Shown piece by piece: positions 1-8,453 of a stretch of 29,392 nt of DNA (the stretch's first letter is position 1; each line of letters begins with the position of its first letter). The translations under genes and the position numbers were made by a program. This stretch comes from Fragilaria crotonensis. Taxonomy: Eukaryota > Bacillariophyta > Fragilariophyceae > Fragilariales > Fragilariaceae. The DNA lies in contig JAKSYS010000734.1 of NCBI GenBank assembly GCA_022925895.1, forward strand, positions 1 to 29,392. Reading direction: 5' to 3'. Under the pieces are notes generated by a model. The model saw only the letters and a program-made list of their open reading frames with translations, searched no databases and was not told where the DNA came from.

Positions 1-3
1 CTA

Positions 4-15
4 TGGCTGGGTGCA
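4..15 (+). repeat. Left 12-bp TIR of the first transposon
   Basis: TGGCTGGGTGCA, perfectly inverted at 3398-3409. Homology stops right after the 12 bases, so the inverted repeats are short. Confidence 0.85.
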
Positions 16-163
16 CGAAAATGATTCGCAAGGTAGAGCTTTACGTACTAGTACTACTATTTATTTAGCGCGCGCATATTGAAAATTAATTGACACGCCG
101 AATCACTTGCTTCTCCAACCATCGACAATGATAGAGCACATCTAAACCAATCCTTGATATACC

Positions 164-3100
164 GTGGAGCCTTCCTGTACAAACATCATCCTCTTGCTCA
201 TCATGAGTGGAAATGCGTCGAAGCTCCTCGGTATTCGGACGCGTAATCAGTTTGTGATAAGCAGTTTCAACGCCGTTTTTCAAGATGTTCGGCTACATGA
301 CGTATGGTGGCAAGCGCAGACATTGGTCGACGAAATCAATACAAGATATCAACTTGAAGGCAATATAGAGATCAAAAAGGCCGAACTCCTACGTATCATT
401 AACAGGGAGTATCATGAGAAGTCCATCGAAGGCAACATTTTTGTGGGTGCTGATGGCGATGAAGGTCTCAAACTCTTCCGACACGACTTCAAGACAAGGG
501 AAGAAGGCCGAAAGCAGGTGAAGTATGATTTCTTCCAAGTGACTGCAAGAGTTGTTCCTCAATCCTACCCAACCACATCCAATTCTTTAACTTGGAAAGA
601 CCAAAATGCATCAAAGCCGCTGCCTCCGAGGACACGGCAGCATGTTGACTTCAAGTCCTCGCAATATACTATTCCAGATGGAGCTTCTGCAGTGGCAAAC
701 AAGAAACGCAAATTTAATGTTACTGGTGCCGATCAAGAAGCAATTGAGCCATCTGGGAGTTCTTGTTTGTTGTCAGTGACCGCAGAGGAAGCGCTCTCCC
801 CGCCTTCTTGTGCAATGTCATACTGGGATTCTGGTGATTCGAGAAAGCTCTTTGCTCCAAAAGCATTGTATGGCATAGACTGCGATGTGCAGAAAATTGT
901 GATTGATCGGATAGAGAAGCTTGAGAAAGTCAATTGTTATGCCGCTGATTGGAGGGAAGTTGTGGATGGTGGTGATCAAGATGATCTGTGTTCCGAACAC
1001 GACATCTTCATTCTACGGCAAAGGAGTATGTACCTCGCCTGTGCATTGCGGAAATTTGTCGACGAGGTGACCAATCAATCAAGGTGGACTTGGCAGCTTT
1101 GTCTTGAACATGCCATCCAATTAATGAATGACATTGGAATTGAGACTTACTCCCATTGGCGGCCACTCGCGAGATGGCACCGACGATTGGCATACAGCCC
1201 AAAAGATGCCTTTATAAAGAGTCCTGCTCCAAAGAGTCGACTGCCTCCATTTTTTCTCGAGAATCCAGATGCGATGAATGCTTTCAAGAAGTATGGGGTG
1301 AGCATTTTGAAAGAGCTGTCAGTGGAGAGGATGCACACGTATGTGCTCGAAACATTAATTCCAATAATGAGAGCGAGAGTAGAGAGTGGCCTCCAAGAAA
1401 TTGAATCTTGTGACGACGACGAAGTATTATCATCGCAGCGGTCTGCTAATATAGATGAGCTTTCCCATGATACGAAGGACTTCCTTCAGAGTTATGGTTT
1501 GTCGAAAGTATCCATGGCCACGGTGTTGAGATGGATGCATTCGGCCGGTTTCCGATATAAAAACCGGAGCAAGCATTACTTCGTTGACGGACACGAGAAG
1601 CCCGAAACTCTTGCATATCGCCCGGTCTTCACCAAGCGATACATTGCTCATGAAGTTCAGGCTTACCGATGGATTCAGCTTAGTCTTTTAGCTGCTAAAA
1701 TACTAGAGGCACAAGATCTCATCGCAAAGAACTGTGGCTATCGATATGTCGATCCCATCACTAACGTCGACATGGTGGAGTATCACATTGATTCCATTCC
1801 CAGTGATAAGATCGGCAATCTTGCGGGGCCATTTGGAGGACAGTTGAGTGTGAGAAGGGACATAAATAAGCCGATCGTTATGTTTATTGGACAAGATGAA
1901 GCAATCTTCAAGCAATTCTCGTTTGTTTCAAAGATGTGGACAGGTCCGAAGGGCGAGCGTCCCCTGCTCCCTAAGGACGAAGGAGCAGGGGTGATGATAT
2001 CCTCATTCATCGGCAGGGAGTACGGCTTAATCCAGGAATTAGATCTAGACACACTCAATTCCGTGAACGAGATACGACGTGGAGCCAGATATGCAGACGA
2101 GGAAGCGGCTATGGACGTGTATGGCTCTTCCCTCAAACCGCAGCTTTCAGCTGGCAAGTCTCCATTCCTGACTTACTTCGACTACGGAGAAAACAAAGAA
2201 GGCTACTGGGACTACAACCATATGGTCCTACAGTTTGAAGACGTGGTCGACTGTCTAAAGGTTATGCATCCAAACTATCACTTCGTGTTTTTGTTCGACC
2301 ATTCATCGGGACACGCCAAACAACGCCCTGATGGTCTGAATGCGTCAAGGATGAATAAGTCATTTGGAGGCAAATCCCCAGCGATGCACCCGACAGTGAT
2401 TGAAAGGGAGTCTGGCTTCCTTGGCCCTTATCCTCGTATCCTTGAACCTGGTCATACGCAGCGTCTGACGTTCACCGAAACAGACGTTGGACCATTCTGG
2501 ATGACTCCGAACGAGCGCATTTGCAATCGTCTAGACCAAGATCTTGATTCTGATCCAGCAACAATCATTCCGAGGAACAAGTCTGAGTTAATCCTTGAGC
2601 TGCATGGCAAAGGAATAAAGACAAAAGGGAAGAACAAGAAGGAACTGGTTGTACTTTGTGTGAACAATGGCATTCCTATCAATCGCGGCGACGTCCCTAA
2701 AATCAAGGAAGGATGGGTGGGAAAGGCAAAGGGTTTGCTTCAGATTTTATGGGAACGAGGTTTTATTGATACAAGCAAACTGTCGAGCTACACACTTACC
2801 GGAAGAAAGAACGAGCTCGGCAATGTGGATGTGAGCTTTAGCTTGAAGCATCTTATGGCCATGTGTCCAGATTTCTTGAATGAAGAAGGAATGATGGAAC
2901 ATATCGGAGCGGAACTTGGTGTGGAAGTCATGTTGACTCCCAAATGCCACGCTGAAATTGCCGGTGAAGGAGTGGAATATATGTGGGCATGTAGCAAAGG
3001 GGCTTATCGCAATCTTGCTTTGAAAGAGAAGAAAGGAAAAGAAAACTTCATTGCAGGAGTTAGACATTGTTTGTCGGCGAAAGTCATTTCAGTCGAGCGC

Positions 3101-3295
3101 ATTCGAAAGTTCGCAAGACGAGCACGGCAATACCTGATTGCTTACCACGCTATTGACAGCGGTCAAGTCGGCGCTGAAATTCAACAAGACTGCTCCAAGT
3201 ATGGTCCTGTTGGATTGGAGAAGCTGCTTGCAAAGTTCAGAACGCATCGATGTGCCATGGACTTCGATTTCAAGTTTGTGATGAATCCTGATTAG
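164..3295 (+). CDS. DDE transposase, Tc1/mariner-like, with a SAP-like insert
   Basis: An uninterrupted 1043-aa frame fills the first element. The RNase H-like core carries a plausible catalytic triad: D578 in GQDEAIFKQF, D712 in FLFDHSSGH, and E938 in GEGVEYMWACSKGAYR. The last motif corresponds to the PIE-xxWG-xxK region of Tc1/mariner relatives. Between the second D and the E, about residues 803-838 (KSELILEL..GKNKKELVVL) look like a SAP helix-extended-helix DNA-binding motif. About 550 residues precede the core; the frame near residue 500 (SMATVLRWMHSAGF) resembles a helix-turn-helix. Translation may begin at 164 or at M14 (203); the latter gives a cleaner N-terminus. The gene is much longer than classical Tc1 transposases (about 350 aa) and resembles the large transposases of this kind seen in fungi, cnidarians and stramenopiles. 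Family placement rests on motifs only. Confidence 0.78.
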   Translation: MEPSCTNIILLLIMSGNASKLLGIRTRNQFVISSFNAVFQDVRLHDVWWQAQTLVDEINTRYQLEGNIEIKKAELLRIINREYHEKSIEGNIFVGADGDEGLKLFRHDFKTREEGRKQVKYDFFQVTARVVPQSYPTTSNSLTWKDQNASKPLPPRTRQHVDFKSSQYTIPDGASAVANKKRKFNVTGADQEAIEPSGSSCLLSVTAEEALSPPSCAMSYWDSGDSRKLFAPKALYGIDCDVQKIVIDRIEKLEKVNCYAADWREVVDGGDQDDLCSEHDIFILRQRSMYLACALRKFVDEVTNQSRWTWQLCLEHAIQLMNDIGIETYSHWRPLARWHRRLAYSPKDAFIKSPAPKSRLPPFFLENPDAMNAFKKYGVSILKELSVERMHTYVLETLIPIMRARVESGLQEIESCDDDEVLSSQRSANIDELSHDTKDFLQSYGLSKVSMATVLRWMHSAGFRYKNRSKHYFVDGHEKPETLAYRPVFTKRYIAHEVQAYRWIQLSLLAAKILEAQDLIAKNCGYRYVDPITNVDMVEYHIDSIPSDKIGNLAGPFGGQLSVRRDINKPIVMFIGQDEAIFKQFSFVSKMWTGPKGERPLLPKDEGAGVMISSFIGREYGLIQELDLDTLNSVNEIRRGARYADEEAAMDVYGSSLKPQLSAGKSPFLTYFDYGENKEGYWDYNHMVLQFEDVVDCLKVMHPNYHFVFLFDHSSGHAKQRPDGLNASRMNKSFGGKSPAMHPTVIERESGFLGPYPRILEPGHTQRLTFTETDVGPFWMTPNERICNRLDQDLDSDPATIIPRNKSELILELHGKGIKTKGKNKKELVVLCVNNGIPINRGDVPKIKEGWVGKAKGLLQILWERGFIDTSKLSSYTLTGRKNELGNVDVSFSLKHLMAMCPDFLNEEGMMEHIGAELGVEVMLTPKCHAEIAGEGVEYMWACSKGAYRNLALKEKKGKENFIAGVRHCLSAKVISVERIRKFARRARQYLIAYHAIDSGQVGAEIQQDCSKYGPVGLEKLLAKFRTHRCAMDFDFKFVMNPD

Positions 3296-3397
3296 AATTG
3301 CAAAATCTTTATGCAGTAGCTCTGCCGTAGACTTAGTATGTTTTGGATGCCATCAATGTACCAGGCCTACGCCCGGCTACCTAGTGTACCCAAAATC

Positions 3398-3409
3398 TGC
3401 ACCCAGCCA
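3398..3409 (-). repeat. Right 12-bp TIR of the first transposon
   Basis: TGCACCCAGCCA, the perfect reverse complement of 4-15, followed by TA at 3410-3411. Confidence 0.85.
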
Positions 3410-3411
3410 TA

Positions 3412-3827
3412 TATTATAAATTAATTGTGTGCGTGCGTGTGTCAGTCCGTCCGTCTGTTACGGAGTATGACCACTCTGGGGTACTGGATCAAATGTTGCA
3501 CTGTTACGTGGATTACATGTACTACAGGTCTACAGTACATAAACGGACGGTAATTTATGTTGAAACGACAGTGTGTTACGTTACTGAACTACAATACTGT
3601 ACTAATTCAAAGTTACTGGATGGAATACTCATTGAATTTGCTGTGAACAGGTTGCTTGACAAATGCTACCTGGTACTGTAAAATATACCGTACTTCATGA
3701 AGTTTCCTACGTTGGTACCATGGTACTGCATACTGTAGGGGAAAAAAGTAGTGGTACGGAGTACGACCAGGTTGGGGTACTGTACGTCCAGTTTCCTGTA
3801 GTAGACACTCCGATCAAATGTGAGGTA
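3412..3827. other. Non-coding GTAC-rich spacer with direct repeats
   Basis: No convincing gene; the short frames here lack recognisable motifs. The stretch opens with a (GTGC)GTGTG/GTCC low-complexity run, and the rest is dense in GTAC and TACTGT words. A 27-bp unit beginning ACGGAGTATGACCACTC lies at 3460-3486, a diverged copy at 3756-3782, and an exact copy at 4777-4803 beyond the fold-back element. Confidence 0.6.
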
Positions 3828-4075
3828 CCTGGAGGTTCCGGAAGTCTGGCTTTTATGCCGTATCGTACATTTGTCTACACAAATTCTGTACGTGCGATTC
3901 CTTCAAAACAAAAGCTAAATAAATCCAAGTCTGATATAAATCGGAACGGTGAGCTAATGATCCTTTTTAATTAACAACAAGCACTTGTATTTGAAGTTAA
4001 GTAATGGAAGCGGAAATGACTTCTCTGACGACGGTTTAAATAAGGTGGTTAAACTACTTAGTAAGGATATGTCCA

Positions 4076-4185
4076 AAAGCCATTGGCTTCCAGAAGCCAT
4101 TGGCTTAAGCCAGTGGCTTCTGAAAGTCATTGGCTTAAGCCAATGGCTTCTGGAAGTCAATGGCTTAAGCCAATGGCTTCGCCGA
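4076..4185. repeat. Palindromic 30-bp tandem repeats, left arm
   Basis: A unit of about 30 bp alternates the palindromes AAGCCAATGGCTT and CTTCTGGAAG, with three to four variant copies. The matching set lies in the right arm at about 4405-4497. Confidence 0.8.
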
Positions 4186-4404
4186 GGTAATCAAAGAACG
4201 TGTTTTATTCCTATGGGAACTCGTTATAAAGGAAACGAGACATAATGAGGGGTCATCGTCAAATGCGTATCATATATTCAAGTCTCTAAGTTCGAACGAC
4301 ACTGTCTATTTGAAGATGAAAAGCCGTAAGTTAGACCTTTGATGACGAGCTTCCAATAATATTAAAACGTGTGTTTTTCAGTTTGGCTTCGCCGACTGTA
4401 GCGT

Positions 4405-4497
4405 GGAAGCCATTGGCTTCCAGAAGCCTTTGGCTTAAGCCAATGACTTCCAGAAGCTTTTGTCTTAAGCCATTGGCTTCTGGAAGCCAATGGCTTT
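4405..4497. repeat. Palindromic 30-bp tandem repeats, right arm
   Basis: Same AAGCC-N-TGGCTT / CTTCYRGAAG alternation as 4076-4185. Because the units are themselves nearly palindromic, each arm can fold on itself as well as pair with the other. Confidence 0.8.
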
Positions 4498-4776
4498 TAT
4501 CCCTAAGTAGTTCCACGTACAATGCGTTGATTTGACGTTTGCACACGTCGTTTCGATGCAATGTACTTAAGACTCTCGACATCACGTTTGGTAATTAAAA
4601 AAGGGACACATAATCAAGACATTCGAAATCGGTGCAAGGGGGGGATAATTTATCTGGATCCGTTCGAAATGGAATACGATAGTATGCGTGGCCGCCAGTA
4701 TTCCGTACGGCAAAAAAGCCAAACTTCCGGAACCTCCTGGATCAAATGAATACTGTCTGAATTTTTTCACTGTGCG

Positions 4777-4803
4777 ACGGAGTATGACCACTCTGGGGTA
4801 CTG
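4777..4803 (+). repeat. 27-bp direct repeat, exact copy of 3460-3486
   Basis: Begins ACGGAGTATGACCACTCTGG. The same sequence lies at 3460-3486 and a variant at 3756-3782, so exact copies sit outside both ends of the fold-back element. Confidence 0.8.
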
Positions 4804-4832
4804 CAGTACTTGCGTATAGTACTGACTGTACA

Positions 4833-4955
4833 AACAGTAACTACGGAGCTTCGCCAGGGTTGAGTACTGAAAGTAAACAGTAACAGTAACTACGGAGCGT
4901 CGCCAGGGTTGAGTACTGAAAGTAAACAGTAACAGTAACCAAGAAGCTTCGCCAG
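4833..4955 (+). repeat. 49-bp tandem repeat, about 2.5 copies
   Basis: Units begin near 4842, 4891 and 4940 (TACGGAGC-K-TCGCCAGGG...AGTAACAGTAAC), a 49-base period. The third copy is partial and diverged. Confidence 0.85.
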
Positions 4956-5017
4956 TATTGGTGCTTGGCCCCCCCATGAACGCAAAGTTTTTCATTCCAA
5001 AGTTCAACCCCTACTCA

Positions 5018-5088
5018 AATAACGCTCTATTAACGGTGGGTTTTTTCGTCTTTAAAAAATAACGCTTCATTAACGGCGGGTTGCGTCG
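5018..5088 (+). repeat. 40-bp tandem duplication
   Basis: AATAACGCTCTATTAACGGT-GGGTT at 5018 recurs at 5058 as AATAACGCTTCATTAACGGC-GGGTT. The GTGGGTTTTTTCG word recurs again near 5608, linking it to the 57-bp repeats there. Confidence 0.7.
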
Positions 5089-5160
5089 TGAAGTTGCATT
5101 ATTGGTGGTCATTGCACAGTACTGTACGCTGGCTGTACTGTAGTCCCTGTTACGACTCTA

Positions 5161-5430
5161 CATTGTACTCCAGTCAAACGACGTCAGTTTCCAGTTCAAC
5201 CAGCATATGCAATGACGATCAACAAGAGTCAAGGTCAAACATTGCGAAGAGTTGGCATTTTCTTGCCACAAGGTGTATTTGCACATGGCCAGCTTTACGT
5301 TGCTCTCTCAAGAGTTCGTAACCCACATGATCTTTTCATATTTACTGATGGTCATCTTCTGCACAACATTGTTTATAAGGAGGTCCTGATATCAAAACTG
5401 TGCCCTCAGTATCATCAACAGGATTTGTAA
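5161..5430 (+). pseudogene. C-terminal fragment of a Helitron/PIF1-type helicase
   Basis: The frame ending at 5430 reads VKRRQFPVQPAYA, then MTINKSQGQTL, then GQLYVALSRVRN. These are the motif V/VI blocks that close superfamily 1B PIF1 helicases, including the helicase of Rep-Hel proteins in Helitrons. Only about 85-90 residues are present; motifs I to IV and any Rep domain are missing upstream, where GTAC-rich DNA takes over. It is therefore a 3' remnant. PIF1-like genes also exist in hosts, but the FPVQPAYAMTINKSQGQT style and the transposon graveyard around it favour a Helitron origin. Confidence 0.75.
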
Positions 5431-5568
5431 ACAACTTCAATACTGTGTATTTTAGCAATCTAAATTAGCAAATTTCTATGAATTTGTCACTTTTTTCCTC
5501 ATCTAATTGTGTTGTAAAACACATCATTTGCAGCACGCTTGCCACTACACACAACCGTGCACAACCCA

Positions 5569-5665
5569 TACCGTACATGTATTCCAAAAGTCCGACCAAT
5601 TGGGAGGCGTGGGTTTTTTCGTTTTTACCGTACACGTATTCCAAAAGTCCGACCAATTGGGAGGC
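5569..5665 (+). repeat. Two copies of a 40-bp unit, 57-bp period
   Basis: TACCGTACATGTATTCC... at 5569-5608 recurs at 5626-5665 with one or two changes. The second copy ends nine bases before the left TIR of the pogo-like element, so these belong to the DNA it inserted into. Confidence 0.85.
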
Positions 5666-5673
5666 ACCCACTA

Positions 5674-5700
5674 CCGTAAATTGCGCCCATTAAGGGATGG
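5674..5700 (+). repeat. Left 27-bp TIR, pogo-like element
   Basis: Begins CCGTAAATTGCGCCC and ends ATTAAGGGATGG; perfectly inverted at 8657-8683. The ATTAAGGGATG core recurs inside the left end at 5769-5781 and as GATTAAGAGAT at 5705-5715, likely repeated protein-binding sites. Confidence 0.9.
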
Positions 5701-5769
5701 CGGTGATTAAGAGATTTCGACGGAATTTTCACGGAATCTCATGTACATCCTAAATCACGCAATTTTGCA

Positions 5770-6300
5770 GTGATTAAGGGATGCTTATACAACGTTCTCG
5801 CATGGTGGCACACAGTGGCCATGAGCATTCATCACCCAACTGGGATCACCGTGGAAATTGTTGGCATAGAAGCCAACAGCAATGGCCGATCATGTTATCA
5901 ACATGATGTTTGTGGCACACTTGTTGAGGAAGATGTCGTTTTGAGGCTCAGAAAGGTGCAAATTCTCAACTGTGTTGGTAGAGAAGAAACCGCAATTGCC
6001 GCATATCATGTATCCGATGGTATTGACCAGTGTCGCGTTGGATTTTTGCAGCGTCACTTTGTTGCTCACGCCAAAACATTTGATGGCGTTTTGGCGCAAG
6101 TGACAGAGGTATATTCACCTGAAAGCGACAGTCCGATCAAGCGAAAGAAGTGGCGACACAACATGGGCTGCTGTCTTGCAGCACTTATCTCTGATTTCCG
6201 TCGGCGGCAAAACACATTCCCAGCAAGGCCACCTCTACTTTCTTGGCCAAAATTGCAAAAGGTGAAGAAGATGGTGCAGAAGAAATGGCGCCCTTACTAA
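5770..6300 (+). CDS. Second protein of the pogo-like element, unknown function
   Basis: A 176-aa frame starts about 70 bp inside the left TIR. The body (ITVEIVGIEANSNGRSC, LRKVQILNCVGREE, HVSDGIDQCRVGFLQRHFVAHA, VLAQVTEVYSPESDSPIKRK) has the regular hydrophobic/charged make-up of a folded domain. No catalytic motif is recognisable. The last dozen residues (VKKMVQKKWRPY) are probably out of frame: a neighbouring frame over 6261-6295 reads GEEDGAEEMAPL, an acidic run more like the tail that follows. So the true gene probably continues into 6301-6970 through one or more indels or an unseen intron. Facing the transposase inside the same TIRs, it is likely an accessory or regulatory protein of the element; that role is inference. 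Confidence 0.6.
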   Translation: MIKGCLYNVLAWWHTVAMSIHHPTGITVEIVGIEANSNGRSCYQHDVCGTLVEEDVVLRLRKVQILNCVGREETAIAAYHVSDGIDQCRVGFLQRHFVAHAKTFDGVLAQVTEVYSPESDSPIKRKKWRHNMGCCLAALISDFRRRQNTFPARPPLLSWPKLQKVKKMVQKKWRPY

Positions 6301-6970
6301 TTGTTCGGAAGGAGACAAAGAAGATTTTGAGCATACTAATGACAGTCCAGGTGCATCCATTGATGCGTCGATGAGACGCAATGATGGAAATGTGACAGAT
6401 TTAACAAACACAACAACGGGTGCACCGTCACAACAGTGTTGCACCCTCCAGCTAAGGAGGCAAGTCAACCTGCAAAAAAGAGAGAAAATGCGGAAATCCA
6501 GCATGAATTTTCACCGTCCAGGCATAGCACTTGTATTGTGGAGAAGATGGCGTCGGTGCCAAAAAATGTGGCTCCTCAGAGGAAAGGAGCCCCTTGCTGC
6601 TGCTGTTGCAACAGCTACTACAACGGTCGCAGAAATCAACGAATTAACGCCATCCAGGCAAAGCACTCGTATTGCGGAGAAGACATTGGCTTCGGCGCCA
6701 AAAGATGCTGTGCTGTCTCCTCAGAGGAAACAAGCACCTATTGCTTCCGCTGCTGCTGCAGCAGCAGCCGCTACAACTCCTACAACAGCTGCTACTAGGG
6801 TGAGAAAGCCAGTGAAGAGGAAAAAGAAATTTGGATTGCCGGACAAGAAAAAGGTGCCAGTCGATGAATTAGAAGTCCGATATTTAAAGACCGGACACAA
6901 GGTGTACGTGTGTTTTAGTGATGATAGTGACGATGAAGATTACATTGCTGACAAGGATAGCGGTAGCTAG
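6301..6970 (+). pseudogene. Frameshifted acidic/basic tail of the accessory protein
   Basis: Two frames must be joined to make sense of this segment. From about 6436 to 6600 one frame reads SPSRHSTCIVEKMASVPKN, then PQRKGAP. From about 6600 to 6970 another reads TPSRQSTRIAEKTLASAPKD, then PQRKQAP. These are two copies of one roughly 33-residue repeat, so a frame change lies between them. The segment then runs through an Ala/Thr-rich linker, a basic stretch (RKPVKRKKKFGL), and ends with DDSDDEDYIADKDSGS. The basic stretch could be a nuclear localisation signal. It is best read as the C-terminal half of the protein that starts at 5770. Confidence 0.6.
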
Positions 6971-7075
6971 CAAATGAGGAGGATGAAAGAAATGAGCGAT
7001 GGTAAAAGCATAAACGTAAAATGTATCAGATAACTTTTACTACTACTCTACTACTACTCATTCTGTTTCTCGCTC

Positions 7076-7462
7076 TTATTCTGTGTCTGTGCTGTCTACG
7101 TCGCCTTCCTCATCTTCACTTTCCTCCTCACGACGTTCAATTTCGTCAAGGACAGCAGGTATGGCTTCCTCGGCATTCACAACTGCTGGCGGTCCTTCTG
7201 CTGCAGGCGCTTGCGGAAACCAGGAGTACTCGCCATGCCTCCAAGCATTCTTTATCATTTGTGAGGGCATGCTGTTTGTTGCAATCCGAGTCCACTCAAT
7301 AATGTTCTCTCTTGTCGGCGGAGATGTTGTACCATTCGCCAATCCTTCCGCTATCATCCACTCCTCCCACTGTTGTCTTATCCGGTTCTTAAACGGCTTA
7401 TTCACGCCAATGTCGACAGGCTGGCACAATGACGTACACCCCAGGAATGTGTTCGACCTCAA
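7076..7462 (-). CDS. pogo-like transposase, C-terminal part with third catalytic Asp
   Basis: The frame continues the transposase after the frameshift. CTSLCQPVDIGVNKPFKNRIR carries the third catalytic Asp, as expected for the DDD triad of pogo/DDE_1 enzymes. The helical segment WEEWMIAEGLANGTTSPPTRENIIEWTRIATNSM follows, then an acidic tail (EERREEESEDEEGDVDSTDTE). The annotated start of this frame is only formal; translation would need the joined frame. Confidence 0.85.
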   Translation of the reverse strand: MRSNTFLGCTSLCQPVDIGVNKPFKNRIRQQWEEWMIAEGLANGTTSPPTRENIIEWTRIATNSMPSQMIKNAWRHGEYSWFPQAPAAEGPPAVVNAEEAIPAVLDEIERREEESEDEEGDVDSTDTE

Positions 7463-8453
7463 CTCCTAAATCTTGTATCATACCGACTACTGATGCCATC
7501 ATGTGACAGCGGTACGAATCCAGAAACAAGATAGGAAGAATCCCAGCTGGCGCAGTCTCAATGTGTGGGCGAAGTACTTGCTCAACCCAAACAATCATGG
7601 CTTCCTCGTCCATCCAAGCATTTTGCTGACACAAATAAATCATGTCGTTTTCGTAGTTTGGAAATTCGCGTTGCACAATACGCCCATTTCGAGCACCCTT
7701 GAAAATAAGCAGTGGCTTGAGAATCTTGCCAGAAGCAGTGACCGTCATGGCAAATGTGGCACGTTTAGTGTCACCTGTTGACTTTCGAATATGTACTGTG
7801 CGCCTCCCCACAATTTCAAGCGTTTTTTTCGCATTGTAAGTAAATGGAATCGGTGTCTGATCCATATTCAGAATGAAGTCTTCGTGTCTGCCTCCTTCTT
7901 GTGACACCTTTGGACGGGCAACATTCTGAATGTAATCCAAGGCCTCAGCAGCAACCTGTGCTGGCGAACGTTGTGATTCATTAGTCCCAAGGCGAAAGAC
8001 GAGCCCCTGACTTCGGATGAACCTTCGGGCTGAGTGATATTGGGCATCCCTTGATTTCATATGAAATTGCTCAGACAATTGAGCAGCTCTAACTGCCACC
8101 ATGCGAACTGACACTGCCATTCCTTGCTCACGGAGTTCGAAGATAAATTGCAATAATTCTTGTTTGTGTGCGGTCAAACAAGAATCCTTTCCACGATGAA
8201 TGCATTTTGCCTTGATGTTGTTTTTCTTGGTTTCAAGCATTGCATCAATTTTTTGCTTCCATGCCCAATGCATTCCAGAGGTTATGTTGAGGTCCTCACA
8301 TGCTTCACGACGCGTCATGCCATGCTGCTGCATCAAACGCTCCACTGTCCGAATGATTGCAGCCTTTTCCTGGATTGTGAACCTCCTCCGTCCTTTCCGA
8401 TATGCCCCTTTATTGACGGGTTCACCATTGTCATCTTCACTGTCTGAAGTCAT
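7398..8453 (-). CDS. pogo-like transposase, N-terminal part with HTH and two catalytic Asp
   Basis: This 351-aa frame holds an N-terminal helix-turn-helix (FTIQEKAAIIRTVERL...MTRREACEDLNI), a second DNA-binding segment around residues 90-155 of CENP-B/Tc5 style, and the start of the DDE_1 catalytic domain. The first Asp is D198 in NMDQTPIPF and the second is D312 in LFLDSYRCH. After EVEHIPG (residue 338) the frame runs into unrelated residues and stops. The matching continuation, CTSLCQPVDIGVNKPFK, is in the neighbouring frame, so one base is gained or lost in the C4 run at 7439-7442 (plus strand). The start at 8453 gives an acidic leader (MTSDSEDDNGE) and lies about 200 bp inside the right TIR. 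Confidence 0.85.
   Translation of the reverse strand: MTSDSEDDNGEPVNKGAYRKGRRRFTIQEKAAIIRTVERLMQQHGMTRREACEDLNITSGMHWAWKQKIDAMLETKKNNIKAKCIHRGKDSCLTAHKQELLQFIFELREQGMAVSVRMVAVRAAQLSEQFHMKSRDAQYHSARRFIRSQGLVFRLGTNESQRSPAQVAAEALDYIQNVARPKVSQEGGRHEDFILNMDQTPIPFTYNAKKTLEIVGRRTVHIRKSTGDTKRATFAMTVTASGKILKPLLIFKGARNGRIVQREFPNYENDMIYLCQQNAWMDEEAMIVWVEQVLRPHIETAPAGILPILFLDSYRCHMMASVVGMIQDLGVEVEHIPGVYVIVPACRHWRE

Larger units (their letters stand above)
2..3411 (+). mobile_element. Complete Tc1/mariner-superfamily-like DNA transposon with TA duplication
   Basis: The element is bounded by TA dinucleotides (2-3 and 3410-3411) followed by 12-bp perfect terminal inverted repeats, TGGCTGGGTGCA at 4-15 and its reverse complement at 3398-3409. 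Between them lies one long intact transposase gene. TA target duplications with short terminal repeats are typical of the Tc1/mariner superfamily, and the transposase motifs agree. Only one base of flank is visible on the left, so the left TA cannot be checked against an empty site. With an intact gene and perfect ends, the copy may be young or still autonomous. Confidence 0.85.
3828..4740. mobile_element. Fold-back (long inverted repeat) non-autonomous element
   Basis: The two ends are inverted copies: 3828-3868 (CCTGGAGGTTCCGGAAG...) and 4698-4740, with a few mismatches. Homology runs inward through the arms, for example the ACTACTTAG/GGATA...AAAGCCATTGGCTTCCAGAAG block, to roughly 4225 on the left and 4340 on the right. 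A short unpaired centre remains. There is no coding capacity. I see no clear short target duplication, but exact 27-bp direct repeats lie outside it at 3460-3486 and 4777-4803. The structure is that of a fold-back or large MITE-like element; the superfamily cannot be assigned. Confidence 0.72.

Noticed and set aside
3663-3974. 103-codon plus-strand frame
   Set aside because: It overlaps the fold-back terminal repeat and a GTAC-rich tract, with no recognisable motif.
4076-4497. Regular 30-bp repeats that could suggest a CRISPR-like array
   Set aside because: Units are contiguous, near-palindromic and lack unique spacers; they form arms of a fold-back element in eukaryotic DNA.
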